Source: Turnera subulata
Lineage: Eukaryota > Streptophyta > Magnoliopsida > Malpighiales > Passifloraceae
Length of the DNA: 64,000 nt
NCBI GenBank assembly: GCA_028386065.3
Contig: JAKUCV010007212.1
Location: forward strand, 1 to 64,000
Reading direction: 5' to 3'
Positions 49,079 through 59,977 of this stretch are shown in pieces. Made by a program: the position numbers and the translations under genes. Positions within the stretch are counted from its first letter, which is position 1. Each line of letters starts with the position of its first letter. Under the pieces are notes generated by a model. It was not told the origin of the DNA and did no database searches. It saw nothing but the letters and a program-made list of their open reading frames with translations.

Positions 49079-49140
49079 TTATAGAAGAGGAGAGAAGAGA
49101 CTAGAAGAGGGAAGGACAGGGAACTGGATACTCTCCATGG
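49079..49140 (-). promoter_or_regulatory. Proximal 5' flank of USP-1
   Basis: AG/GA-rich segment (minus CTCTTCTCTCC) between the coding region and the conserved upstream block. Likely leader or core promoter. Confidence 0.3.
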
Positions 49141-49220
49141 CCAATCAGGTGCCGTCACGCTAATGCTCATCCTGGTTGAGGGAATATTTTTGTCCACGTA
49201 GTTGGGGTCGGCGCGTGAAG
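49141..49220 (-). promoter_or_regulatory. Conserved upstream block of USP-1
   Basis: CCAATCAGGTGCCGTCACGC, TAATGCTCATCCTGG, TTTTTGTCCACGTAGTT and GGCGCGTGAA occur in the same order upstream of USP-2 (52593-52682). It contains ACGT and CGCGTG cores, typical of bZIP and CAMTA/bHLH sites. Confidence 0.55.
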
Positions 49221-50319
49221 GACAGCCATTCCTTTTTGTCAACTTTATTTTTTAAGTTCCTCCCTTCTTAATTTTGGTACTGCTACTAATTAAGGATTGG
49301 AGGACGTTATTATCCATAAATTGGAAGGATCCCGTTAATATCATATGCTCCGTGTACAAATGAGAAAAAAAAATTAGTTAAGGGACATTCAACCTTCACC
49401 AGTCAGTTCAATGATTATTGGCTCGGACATCAACCTTCACCAGTCAGCTCAATACTTATTGGTTTCCTTGCTGTCTTGCAAAACTGTTTCGAGGAATAAT
49501 GGTGTATGCAGTCTGTAAAATGTACCTTAAGCCCTTTCTTATGTTAAAAGAAAAAATATTCACAACGAACGATAAACCACAGCATAGAGAAACATAAAAC
49601 AATTAGAAGCGTCCTAACTCAAAATATGAACCAACTCTAGTAAATCTTAAATTGAAGCTGTAAAGTAGTTTAATTTTATGAGGTGCTATAATTTTCTTTT
49701 AAGAGTCTAACTGTAAATCCTCCACTGATCATAGCAAATCATAACACAACAGTCGGGCAACCTGAAGGAGGGTTGATGATCCAGTTAGCAGGACAATTAA
49801 ATTGGCAACACTTTTTAGAAACTCCAGCTCGCAACAGAGATTGCAGCTCTTGGAATTCTTGCAAAAGAACAAAAGTTCAAACCCATGAATTTGGGGGGTC
49901 TTTCCATGAATTGACATTGTATACATTTGTTGCTTTATATTGCTCTTTCCATTCTATTCTAATCAAGACTAATCGACTAAGTTATTCATATTTCATTTTT
50001 AATCAAGAGACGAAACAGATGACTTCTAAGACAATATGAGGACTTCACGGATAAAAGTTATACCATATGATGATGACTTGTAAGGTGCCAAAATTTAATG
50101 AACAGATCGAGCCACGGGGCTTAATATGTCCGAATTTATATGATCTGAAAATACAATTTAAGCTTGTAAATTATTGTGTTCAAGCATCACATGTACACCT
50201 ATCGCGGGGGGTAAGTAGGCACACGAAGGGGAGAGAGGAGGACGAACAAACATAAAAGACTATTATTTTACAGCGGGTCTTCTTTTTCGGGTGTTGCGTG
50301 GTTCTGTTTTGTCTCTTCT
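49221..50319. other. Intergenic region between USP-1 and the TRIM-like insertion
   Basis: A TCAACCTTCACCAGTCAG segment is repeated at about 49388 and 49430. Otherwise nothing recognised. Confidence 0.35.
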
Positions 50320-50970
50320 TGTTAGTGTAATAAACCCAAAATCGGTCTCGAGGCCTCAACCCAAAACCGGTCCTACACCACTCTGTAACCCAAAACCTCA
50401 AGGTATTGGGTACATGAGTCCACTTCACTTATATGTTACTCACTTAGTCTCTTTCTCTCTGATGTGGGATTCATCACTCACACTTACATTCCAACAATCT
50501 CCCCCTCAAGTGTGAGACTCTTCCATATCGGACATCATCGGCCTACTCCCCCTTCAACGGAAACATTTCGGAAACTTTCGCAACATCAACAAGAGCCCAC
50601 TCTGTCATCAAGCAACATCAACAAGAGCCCACTCTGTCATCAAGCCCGTCCCAGGAGCACGCGTCTGCCAATGCTCCAAGAGCTCATTCCATTGGGAGCC
50701 ACGACTTACAACTTCACTTAGGCCGCGGAGCCAAACCACTCAGAAGCATGCACCTGCCGATACCACTCCTATCCGGAGCCACGCCTTACAACTCCAACCG
50801 AGCTTGGTCCAAGAGCCCGACCGCTCTTCGTTCCACATGGGGGCAGCAGCCACGGGAGCATCACCATGTCGCAAACCATTCCGTCCCAGCCGAATCAGTT
50901 CCGCTACCACAAATCAGCTTAAGCTAATGGTTGAGGCCCCAAGACCGGTCTTGGGTTTATTACACTAACA
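50320..50970 (-). mobile_element. TRIM/LTR-like element with inverted ends
   Basis: The left end TGTTAGTGTAATAAACCCAA and the right end (as complement) TGTTAGTGTAATAAACCCAA are identical for 20 bases and similar over about 42. The left 177 bp (50320-50496) is bounded TG...CA and is followed by ATCTCCCCCTCAAG, the complement of a polypurine tract, so it looks like the 3' LTR of a minus-strand element. The right end, read on the minus strand, continues into GCCTCAACCATTAGCTTAAGC, shared with the TRIM at 35872. No target duplication was found, so this may be two partial elements. Confidence 0.5.
50580..50646. repeat. Tandem duplication of 33 bp in the TRIM-like element
   Basis: CAACATCAACAAGAGCCCAC...TCATCAAG occurs twice head to tail. 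Confidence 0.85.
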
Positions 50971-51216
50971 CGTTGTAAGGCTAGGTCTTGTGAAATGAGA
51001 TCTTGCAATCTGATTTTCAGATCATGAACACATGTAAATCCAAGCTCGTACGCGAAGAAATTACCATAAGCAAGAATAAAATCACCGATGCTATCAAACT
51101 TAATAGCATATATATCACTGACATCATGTGTTCTTTATAATTACACAGAGAGTATATAAGCAATTATATATATATATGCAAGCGTTATTCATCAACAAGC
51201 AGCAAACGGCAGTCTC

Positions 51217-52380
51217 TCAGTGTTTGATTTTCGGCCTCTTCACAATCATCACAGTGCAATGGGCATGATGAGCACAGTAATCACTGACGCTGCCTAAAAC
51301 CGCCCTACAAAACAAAGTCACATTTACCTTAATTAGAGACCAAATTAAAAGGATACTCATTGGGTGGCTTTCTCCACAATGTTAATTTGATAAAAGATTG
51401 AAGAGAGAAACATATTAACATAATAACTAGGCAAAAGTTTAATCAATAAGACACATCCATGCCAGATTTCTGCAAGCCAGTGTACATACATAATCATTTA
51501 GAGAAAAAGAAGCATGAATAAAAAATACCTTTTAATAGCTCCATAACCGTGACTCCCCACAACCAGCACCGAAGCATGGTGCTTTTCCACGCTCTCACAC
51601 AGCACATTTCTAGCATCACCCTCCACCACTTCCAATGTCACGTCCTTCACCTGCACAGAAACTGATGACAATGAGGAAAAAAGATTCCCAGAAATGTTTG
51701 ATTTCTATAGAGAACGCACCCAGAATTTGGATATTGTAAGGTCCCACGGGGGCAAGAGCAAGTAAGAAAAAAAACAGAGCAAGCAACCAAAGTAAGATGT
51801 AGATCATGTAGTCAACTTTCCTGCTATATATATCTACCAGTCCAACAACAAATAAAAGCCAAGTCCCCATTGTATTACTTGAACTTACACCCTTGGTCTA
51901 TCACGGCTTGCCGTAGGCCAAACCCATATTGCAAAAGAAGGGAGTAAAGGCAATTACCGATTTACGGATGCAGAGTTCTTTAGCCTTTTCGATAACCATA
52001 GCAGCAATCCTTTTCAAATCAGAATCCACAATTGGCAGAACCTCTGCAGCACCTATACAACACCACAATCCCTTGTCAATTAATAGAGCCCAAAAAAAAA
52101 TCAGGTAAAAACACAGAATTTTGTACTGATATCATTTATATAATAATTAATACTCTTATCTTATACATCAAAATTACACCATCAAGGGAATTATACCAGG
52201 TCCAGCGAGACCCACAGCAGAGGTGGCAGAAGGTCTTGCATGGACGATGACGAGCTTGAAAGGAGGATCAGACGACGGAGCGGCGAAGAAATGTTGCAGT
52301 GTCCACTCCAATGCGTACATGCTGTGCTCGCTGTCGTCTATTCCCACCACCATCACTTGCTTCTCTGATGCAGTTGTCAT
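51217..52380 (-). CDS. Universal stress protein USP-2 (162 aa, 4 exons)
   Basis: UspA-domain protein, tandem paralogue of USP-1. Exons: 52380-52197, 52052-51958, 51650-51529, 51304-51217; in frame with conserved GT-AG junctions. Contains QVMVVGIDDSEHSMYALEW, VLPIVDSDLKRIA and the intact nucleotide motif GSHGYGAIKRAVLGSVS. Ends TVMIVKRPKIKH, identical to USP-1. One extra N-terminal residue (MTTASEK). Exons 3 and 4 are the most alike between USP-1 and USP-2. Confidence 0.93.
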
Positions 52381-52566
52381 AAAGTCTTCTCTTTGAGGTT
52401 GTCGTGTATTCTGTTTCTGTTTCTCTAGAAGTTGCAGAACCGAACTGGGTTGAGACGAGTGTTTCCTTTTGGGCTTCTCCTGTCTGGTGGAGTGTTTGAG
52501 TTTTGACCAAAGTTATTTATAGGAGAGGAGAGAAGAGACCAGAAGCGGAAAGGAGAGAGACATTGG

Positions 52567-52682
52567 CACGTGACAGGTGACAAGGCCCGGATCCAATCAG
52601 GTGCCGCCACGCTAATGCTAATCCTGGACACATAGGTTATGAGGAATTTCTTTTGTCCACGTCGTTTGGGCTGGCGCGTGAA
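52567..52682 (-). promoter_or_regulatory. USP-2 promoter with G-box and conserved block
   Basis: CACGTG G-box at 52567-52572. The block shared with USP-1 (CAATCAGGTGCCGCCACGC to GGCGCGTGAA) is at 52593-52682. Stress or ABA regulation through G-box/ACGT sites is inference. Confidence 0.5.
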
Positions 52683-52699
52683 ACACGGGGCTGGTTTCC

Positions 52700-53392
52700 C
52701 CTCCACGTGGTTTTGCGTAAGTTGTTTTGCAAGGCTGTTTTGAGGACTAAACAACGGTGGGCATTACAGGGGACTGCAATTACGCACGTATTTGTTTGGT
52801 ATTACTTGTTTGGTTCACTATATTTTAAAATATAATCATTATAATAAGTTGATTACGATTAAATAATATGGATTAAGATTTCTATCTTTTTTTTTTTTCT
52901 GTTTTCGTTTGAAGTGAACATATCGCCAATGTCTAGATATATTATTTGCAATTCTTTCGGGCTTGCTACACTATCAACGTAAATAGGAATTTCATTATGT
53001 TTGATTTGACATAATAAAAAAAAAATGAGATTCTTCATAGAACCACACCTTGTGAGTAACTGAAATCATCTGGAATCTGATATTTGGTTTTAGTATGGTA
53101 TTTCTATTCTGAATCCTATTCTATCTCTTACCTTATACCAAAGATCAAAACTACCTTTTAGAATTTTATTAATTAAAGACTTTAATTAAGGATTATATAA
53201 TGTTTTCTTTTTATGGATAACTCAAACACCGATATAGACTTCATTAGGAAAAAAGAAAGTAAGAAAATCATCGATGTTATCAAGCACTTAAAAGAAGTGT
53301 GTCATCAACATCATGTGTTATTTACCAACAGATTATAAAACAATATATGCAAAACGTTATTCGTCAACAAGCAGCAAGTGGTGGCTAGTTTA
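52700..53392. other. Intergenic region between USP-2 and USP-3
   Basis: AT-rich; no gene or repeat recognised. Confidence 0.4.
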
Positions 53393-54420
53393 TCAGTGTT
53401 TGGTTTTCGGCTTCTTCACAATCAGCACATTGCAATGGGCATGATGAGCGCAGTAATCACTAACGCTGCCTAAAACCACCCTGCAAACACAAAATCACAT
53501 CACCTTAGAGATCAAAGTAATTAGGAGACAGCATGCATTGTATTAATCGTGGGTGTGGTTTGTGTAAGCCTGTAAGGGGTCATCAGCTAATAATAAAGAT
53601 TGAAGAGGGAGACATATTAACATACTACCTGTGCAAAAGATTAAATCAATAATAAAATAGAGCTAGCATAAAAAAAATAATAAAATAGAGCTACATTAGA
53701 TACTACCTTCTAAAAGCTCCATAACAGTGACTACCCACAACTAGCATTGACGCATGGTGTTTCTCCACAGCTTCGTAGAGCACATTTCTGGGATCACCCT
53801 CCATCACTTCAAATGTCACGTCTTTAACCTTCACCTGCACAGAAACTGATACAATGAGCAAAATTTTTCCAGGAAAAAAAATGTCCCGCAATTCGGATTT
53901 TGTATATATAAATACATGTTTAGAAATAGTTGGATGAGCATTAATTCATTACCGATTTACGGGTGCAGATTTCCCTGGCCGTTTCCATAACTTTAACAGC
54001 AGCTCTTCTCAAATCAGAATCCACAATTGGCACAACCTCGCCTCCCCCTAAACCAAATCACAATCTCTCCTGGTTAATCGAGCCAAGAAAAAACAGAATC
54101 TTGTCATATAAAATATATAGGGGTACTCTAGCTTCATTTTGAAGGCGGCATTATGGTGTTATACACATAATTTCCTTTCTTCTTTTTCAAGAAAAAGAAT
54201 AAAAATAATAGTATGGCCCTGATGATCATGTATATATACCAGGTCCGGCGACAGAGACTGCAGAGAAGGGAGGGGGTAATGCATGGACAATGATGAGCTT
54301 GAAAGGAGAATCAGAAGCGGAAGCAGCGAAGAAATGATCCAGAGTCCACTCCAATGCGTACATGCTATGTTGGCTGGCGTCCATTCCCAAAAGCATCACT
54401 TGCTTCTTTGCAGACGCCAT
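53393..54420 (-). CDS. Universal stress protein USP-3 (163 aa, 4 exons), altered ATP motif
   Basis: Third and most diverged tandem UspA-domain gene. Exons: 54420-54240, 54047-53953, 53834-53707, 53480-53393; all in frame. Differs from USP-1/2 at key positions: the N-terminal strand is QVMLLGMDASQHSMYALEW, with Ala in place of the second Asp, and the loop is GSHCYGAFRRVVLGSVS, with Cys replacing the second Gly of the G-x2-G signature. Exon 3 has two extra codons (VKVKDV). Ends NVLIVKKPKTKH. It may bind nucleotide poorly or be drifting. Element R begins about 450 bp upstream. Confidence 0.9.
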
Positions 54421-54868
54421 TATTTTATTTTTTTGAGATTTTTTTTTGTTTCTCTAATCAGAGTTGCATTCTGATTCTTTTCTTGCAGAACAGAAGTGGG
54501 GTTGGGTTGAGTTTGAGGGGGTTTGGGTTTCAGTTTCTGGTGGAGGTTTGACCCAGTCAGTTTGAGGAAAGGAGTGACTTTAGCGCGACGACAGGTGACC
54601 AAAGGAGTCAAAATTCAAAGGTTGAGGAATTCTTTTGAAATTGAAGCGAATCTCTCTCTTTGTTCTTTTTCTCTCCTTATGCTTTTGCGGTGTGTACTAA
54701 CGGTGGGTATCCCCCCTGTCTAAAACAAGCGATGTCCATTAGCTCTAAATTTTAAGAAAAATAATTGGACAAATTTGTTAAAAGATAGATATTAAGAAAG
54801 AGAAAAATTTTAAGAACAGAGAGAAATTTGATTAAGTTAAAAGAGAGAAATAATAAGTAGAACGAGAT

Positions 54869-55115
54869 TGTTATAAAACAATGTACAAATACATGTATGT
54901 ATGTCATTATGATACATACCAAATACATATACTATATAGTATTTCTACTTATTATATATATGTGTAAATAAAAAATGAAGATTGATGTAAAAAATTGAAA
55001 CCGGGTAATGAAATTGAAACCGGGTAATGAAACCCGTGACCGGAACCTCGCTGGAGCTCACCGGAAAAATCTTTTCCCCCTCAAACTTCTCCTTCTTCCT
55101 CTTTTATTTATAACA
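54869..55115 (+). repeat. 5' LTR of element R
   Basis: 247 bp, TGTTATAAAACA...TTTATAACA. Has an 18-bp internal duplication (ATTGAAACCGGGTAATGA twice) that the 3' LTR lacks; the 3' LTR has an extra GAGTTACCGGA. About ten substitutions by eye separate the two. Confidence 0.88.
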
Positions 55116-55130
55116 CGTTATCAGCACGAG
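55116..55130 (+). other. Primer-binding-like site of element R
   Basis: CGTTATCAGCACGAG directly after the LTR, conserved with element L (5387-5402). The primer tRNA is not identified. Confidence 0.5.
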
Positions 55131-56231
55131 TTAGCCTCTACCCGGAGCAAAGAAAACTAACCAGAAACCGGTGAACAGAGGAGAGAAAAGAAACAAAATC
55201 CGGCCGGCCGTTTTCATCTCCGGCGACGGCTTCCGCGCCGCCGTGCACGACACCACCACCACCATCGAGATTCTCTCGCCGCCGCCGACCGAACGGTGTC
55301 CTCCTTTTCCGCCGCCGCCGTCGGACGCGCCGACAGGGAGGCACGACCCGCTGCAGGATCCGGCGACCAAACGGGTCTGCCTCCCGCGCCGTGGAAACAC
55401 GCCCGGCCGCGACCTATGGTTTTGTGCCATCTTTTTTTTTGTTCGGCGATCACATGCTTGCCATGACAGATTTGTAAGTTCCATTCACCTTTTTTTTTCT
55501 TTCATCTGCTTCTTATTGGTTATGATATAGTTAAAAAAAAGTTCATGCACATAAAGCCGAAAAGGCATTCAACATGATAGGGCCATAGCATGACATTGTC
55601 TGCCACTTTCTAGTAGTTAGCATCTTGATGGTGTTTGCATAAGTTGCGATATTGATAATAACTCAATTCCTAAATTAGCCCTGGATGAGATTTTTATTAG
55701 TTTTATATTTTGTCCATTAGATATGTGTCAGATTGCATGAAACTACAAGTCTATACTCTAAGAATAAAATTTTTAAAATCGGATTGATTCATACCACCAA
55801 GTTTTTCTTGCTTGTTCCTAAGTTCTCTCCCTAATACTATAAAATTTCAACTCTCTTGAACAACTCAGCTAACAAGTTCAACTATTGGTGAGTGCTGCTG
55901 TGTTTGATTTCTATATTTCTATATAGTATTATTGCTTTCTCCAATGGAGAAAATGGACAACACGGCCCTCTAATGCTTTAATATTCGATCAAACCAACCC
56001 GAAAGGATCGATGATGATAACTTCAATATAGAAAAGAAGAAGTGTGCTGAGTCCCAACAGTAAGCTACAGTAACCCTTGAGTAAGCAGCCACCGCCATTA
56101 CCCGTTCAACCTCCTTCCTCCGGCGAGACCAATCACGGCATGAGGGGCTAACTCCCTCCCGGTGTGTAGGCTCGAGACCGGACATCTCCACCCAGTGTCA
56201 CCGTAGCCGGATCTGCAGGAGCGGCCCAACG

Positions 56232-57917
56232 TTGAAGCAGGCCGAGACCCCACGTGCCGCGCCACAGGCGCGCGTGCCACCCCCCATCACAAGTTCTCCG
56301 GTCGCCGCGGCCATGGGCGTGCCACCGGAGGACATGGAGTCTGATGGCGACGCCATCCCCACCGCAGACCATCGTCAAAGCTCCACCAGCAGCCCAGCCC
56401 GCAGGCGTCGCTCCCGCTCGCGAGAACGTGCTGCAACTCCTACCTCCACCGACGACTGCCGCCCTCCTTCACCTCCCCCTCGGGCGACGCGGCCCCTGTC
56501 TCCCCCGTCCCCGAAGACATTGAGCCCTTCTGCAATCCACACCGTGCGGACAAGAGGGGAACCCAACACTGCCAGGCACGTGGGTAACCAAACTCCACCG
56601 ACCTCAGGAACGGCGCCAACCTCCTCCCCTATGGCGGCACTGACAGCACCCACCGGCACGCCAACACCTTTCTCACTAGCAGACCAACCTCCCGGAGTCT
56701 CAGACACCACCGCCCATATGGAGACCGAACGCCCCTCATATCGGGACTCCTTTTTTGCTGGGGAGAATCCACTCTACCAAGAGGACCCGTGGGACGTCGA
56801 AGGCGAAGCTGAATTTGAGGAGGGAGACTTGTTTGTTTCTCATACGAATGGTGTGGCGAACCTCGAATTGTCCGATCCATTCAAAGCTTGCCTGGACAAG
56901 CCCTGGGAGAATGCGGTTATAGTTAAATTGCTTGGACGTCCTATTGGCTTCAAAGCATTGCATACCAAACTGCAGACCCTTTGGAAACCAAATGGACCGT
57001 TCAAGATTGTTGACCTCGAAAATAACTTCTATGTGGTGCGATTTTGGGAAGGAACGGATTACATCCACACCTTAACCGATGGACCCTGGATCATATACGG
57101 CAGTGTGCTTAGTGTCCAACCTTAGACACCCAACTTCCGTGCATCTACCGGCAAGATTAAGTCGATAGTGACGTGGATTCAGTTCCCTGACTTCCCCACC
57201 AACCGGTATCACTCCAGAATTCTCCGACAACTAGGTAACATGGTGGGGAGAACCATCCGACTCGACGGTAACTCGTCTAATCCTAGTAGAGCAAAATTTG
57301 CTAGAATTGTTGTCTGTATTGATTTGACAAAGCCTTTGTCGGGTACGGTACACCTTGAAGGAGAACCTTTAAAGGTGAGTTATGTAGGCTTGCCCGATAT
57401 CTATTATGTGTGTGGGAAGCTTGATCATACTGTTTTAGCTTGCCCGGATGCTCCCCGCCCACAGCACGAAGCTCCAGCGCCACCATCTACAGCCTCGATG
57501 GTACCCGAATGGCCGGCTATCAAGTCCGGCAATGGTCGGGGCGAGTGGATGAATGCCCCAAGAATGGCTAGGCGTCCACCCCGACGGCAAGTCCCTAGCA
57601 CCCAGAGTTCCCCAGTACCGCCCAACCCTGGCCGGCCGTCTAACCGATTTCATCTCCTAAGTAATGTCGGGCCTGAAGCCCGTGTGCCGGACATCCTCCC
57701 TATTCCTGATGCACCCCCCCTACCGTCACCAACCTCAAATATGGTTTTGCCAGTGGTGACTCCGACCCCAGACCCGCCCGCACTACCACCTTCCATTGAG
57801 CACCAGCCCCCTCTTAAACAACCCCCTGCCTTACCTACATTTCTAGACTTCCTCGGGGAGGAGTCTATCAAGAAATCCAAAAGCAAACTTCACACCAGAC
57901 TCCAAAAAAACCCATGA
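56232..57917 (+). pseudogene. LINE ORF1 (DUF4283 / zinc-knuckle protein) inserted in element R
   Basis: One reading frame of 562 codons with a single TAG at 57123-57125. The N-terminal third is Pro/Ser/Arg-rich (ARRRRSRSRERAA). The DUF4283-like block follows: NAVIVKLLGRPIGFKALHTK, NNFYVVRFW and DGPWIIYGSVL. Then IQFPDFPTNRYHSRILRQLG and the knuckle region DIYYVCGKLDHTVLACPD, where the first Cys of C-x2-C-x4-H-x4-C is Tyr. Family ORF1 proteins bind the LINE RNA. The stop and the lost Cys argue against function. It lies between the leader and the GCCGGAA repeat of element R, where element L has nothing comparable. Confidence 0.8.
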
Positions 57918-58006
57918 AAAAGTCTCAACCGGTGAAAATCCCTAAACTCACAAAAGACAACCCCAAGAGACAAACCCTAAGCGATGTGTCCAATGCCTAA
58001 CCCCAC

Positions 58007-58500
58007 TTGTCTACTCCTGATATCTCCCTGACTCACATTGGACCTATTTCCCATCCAGGTATTGCCTCAGCCAACTACCCAGTCGTCTCCTCGAACTTCA
58101 ACCAAATCGACCCCCGCCCCCGATCTCGAAAATCTCAAAACCACACAGCCGTGGTCCTGGGCGAAGAGTGCCACCGCCTAATCTTCTCTCCCGGCGCGTC
58201 CAGCTCCAGTATGGACGTGGACCGGCGGACGGTTCCTCCCCAACCTCACTGACCAAGCCTCTTTCCGGGACATGATTATTTTCCGTTTCAATTGCACCTC
58301 AGCTAGTTTCTAGAGTTTGTTTTCAGTTTTTCTATGTTAGGGACTTTGATCCCTTGTCATGTACTGTCATATTATGTTTATCATGTTTCTTGTATAAGAT
58401 AGAAGGCGAATTGAGCTAACGTCTTCTAATCATGTATTCAGCTCACGTATATTTTTTAATATACTTCCCGGTCATTGACCAAAATGCTCCCCACCACCAG
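58007..58500 (+). other. LINE remnant: end of ORF1, stub of ORF2, 3' tail
   Basis: 58007-58252 is an out-of-frame continuation of the ORF1 C-terminus. An ATG at 58272 reads MIIFRFNCTSA, similar in shape to the M.IL.WNCRGA start of LINE ORF2, but it stops after a few codons and the sequence goes straight into 3'-UTR-like T-rich DNA. About 4 kb of ORF2 is therefore missing. Confidence 0.45.
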
Positions 58501-58599
58501 CACAACAACTGAAAAAGTAACACATCACCTCAAACCTTTACTTTAAACAATTATTTCTGTTTTTGGGAGTGAAAGCCTTTTGTCAGTATTTTTGGCCAG

Positions 58600-58780
58600 A
58601 ATCCGGCAACTATGAACAGTACTTGGCCGGAAGTGTTTGGCCGGAATTTTAGAGTCTCAGAAATTTTCCCGGCAAGCCCGGAAGTGCTTGGCCGGAATTT
58701 AGCATCTCGGGACTTTCCCAGCAAGCCCGGAAGTGTTTGGCCGGAATTTTAGCGTCTCGGAATTTTCCCGGCAAGCCCTG
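58600..58780. repeat. GCCGGAA-rich tandem repeat in element R
   Basis: Three imperfect units of about 50 bp (TTGGCCGGAATTTTAG.GTCTCGG, GCAAGCCCGGAAGTG), the inverted counterpart of 4554-4830. Confidence 0.7.
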
Positions 58781-59219
58781 ATGGCTATTGTACTTTATTG
58801 TTTCATTTGTATTTTAATTGGGCTCGTATAAGGCCCATCACATTTTAATTTGCGGCTATTTAATTTTTATTGGGCTAATTTTTAAAAGGCCCATGTATTT
58901 ATATGATATATTATATATATTATTACTGAAAGATTTATCGAGTAAGCATATTTTCTGTTTTTATTCCGATTGGGCTATTAACAAGGCCCATTGCATTTAC
59001 ATTTCTCGCCTTTAATTTTATTTATGTTTTGCTTGGGCTTGTACTAGGCCCATTACTTTTAAAATTTTCCGTCATTTATTTTTAAGTGGGCTAATTTATG
59101 TTAGGCCCATTGCTTTCAATTTTTTCGTTATTTAATTCTTTATTTAAATTATGTTATTCAAGACCCTTATAATTTCCAGAAAAACTTCATTGTGGGTATT
59201 AAATACGAACAGGATTTTA

Positions 59220-59760
59220 CATAATAATAGTCTGGAAGACTAAATATCAGAGTCCAGCAGACTCAATAAAGGAAAAAACAACGAAGACTCGAAGTCTTAC
59301 CGTTCAAAAGATCCTGAAGATCCTTTAAAGGAGAATCGAAAATAAAAACTATTACCACCAGAAGATGGAAATTATATGACCACCAGAAGGTGAATATTAT
59401 ACTTGCTTACCCTGAATGAGCAATTCATTTTATATTCAATTTATTTTATGTTCAGTTTAAATTATTACGCATTGCAATTTATTTTATTTATTTTTCAGAA
59501 TTTTATAATTGTTTCTAGAATAATGCCTCACGCATTAGTCTCGAAGACAAATGCAAAATTGACATCCACAGGGGGAGAATTATATGTGTGGATGTCAATA
59601 TAACATATTATGATATCTCGAAATGAGAAAAAGATTAACACGCTCTAGAAGAGCATAAATTCGAATATGTTCATGAAGAACGCATGTTTTAAATATGATC
59701 TAGAAGATCGTATATTTACGCTCTGGAAAAGCATATACTCTTGAAGAGTACAGACACCCC
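59220..59760. repeat. Micro-palindrome array in element R
   Basis: AGACTCGAAGTCT near 59283, GCTCTAGAAGAGC near 59642, GTTCATGAAGAAC near 59668, GATCTAGAAGATC near 59697, ACTCTTGAAGAGT near 59739. Arms differ but the centre is always NGA(A). Same architecture as 3340-4120 in element L. Confidence 0.55.
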
Positions 59761-59977
59761 TAGTAATAAAATGAATTATTATGGATCCCGATGAATTGAC
59801 CCTGATCTATTCCCTGAAGCGAATAAGACAGTATAATTATTTGTGCCTGTGGGCGTAAATGAGATAATGAATGGAAAAGGCTCAAAGAAAACATGCACAT
59901 TATTATTGCATAAATGGATACATAATTGGAGAACATTCAAAGAAGAATGGTTCTCATACATATGTTTAAACAGTAAT

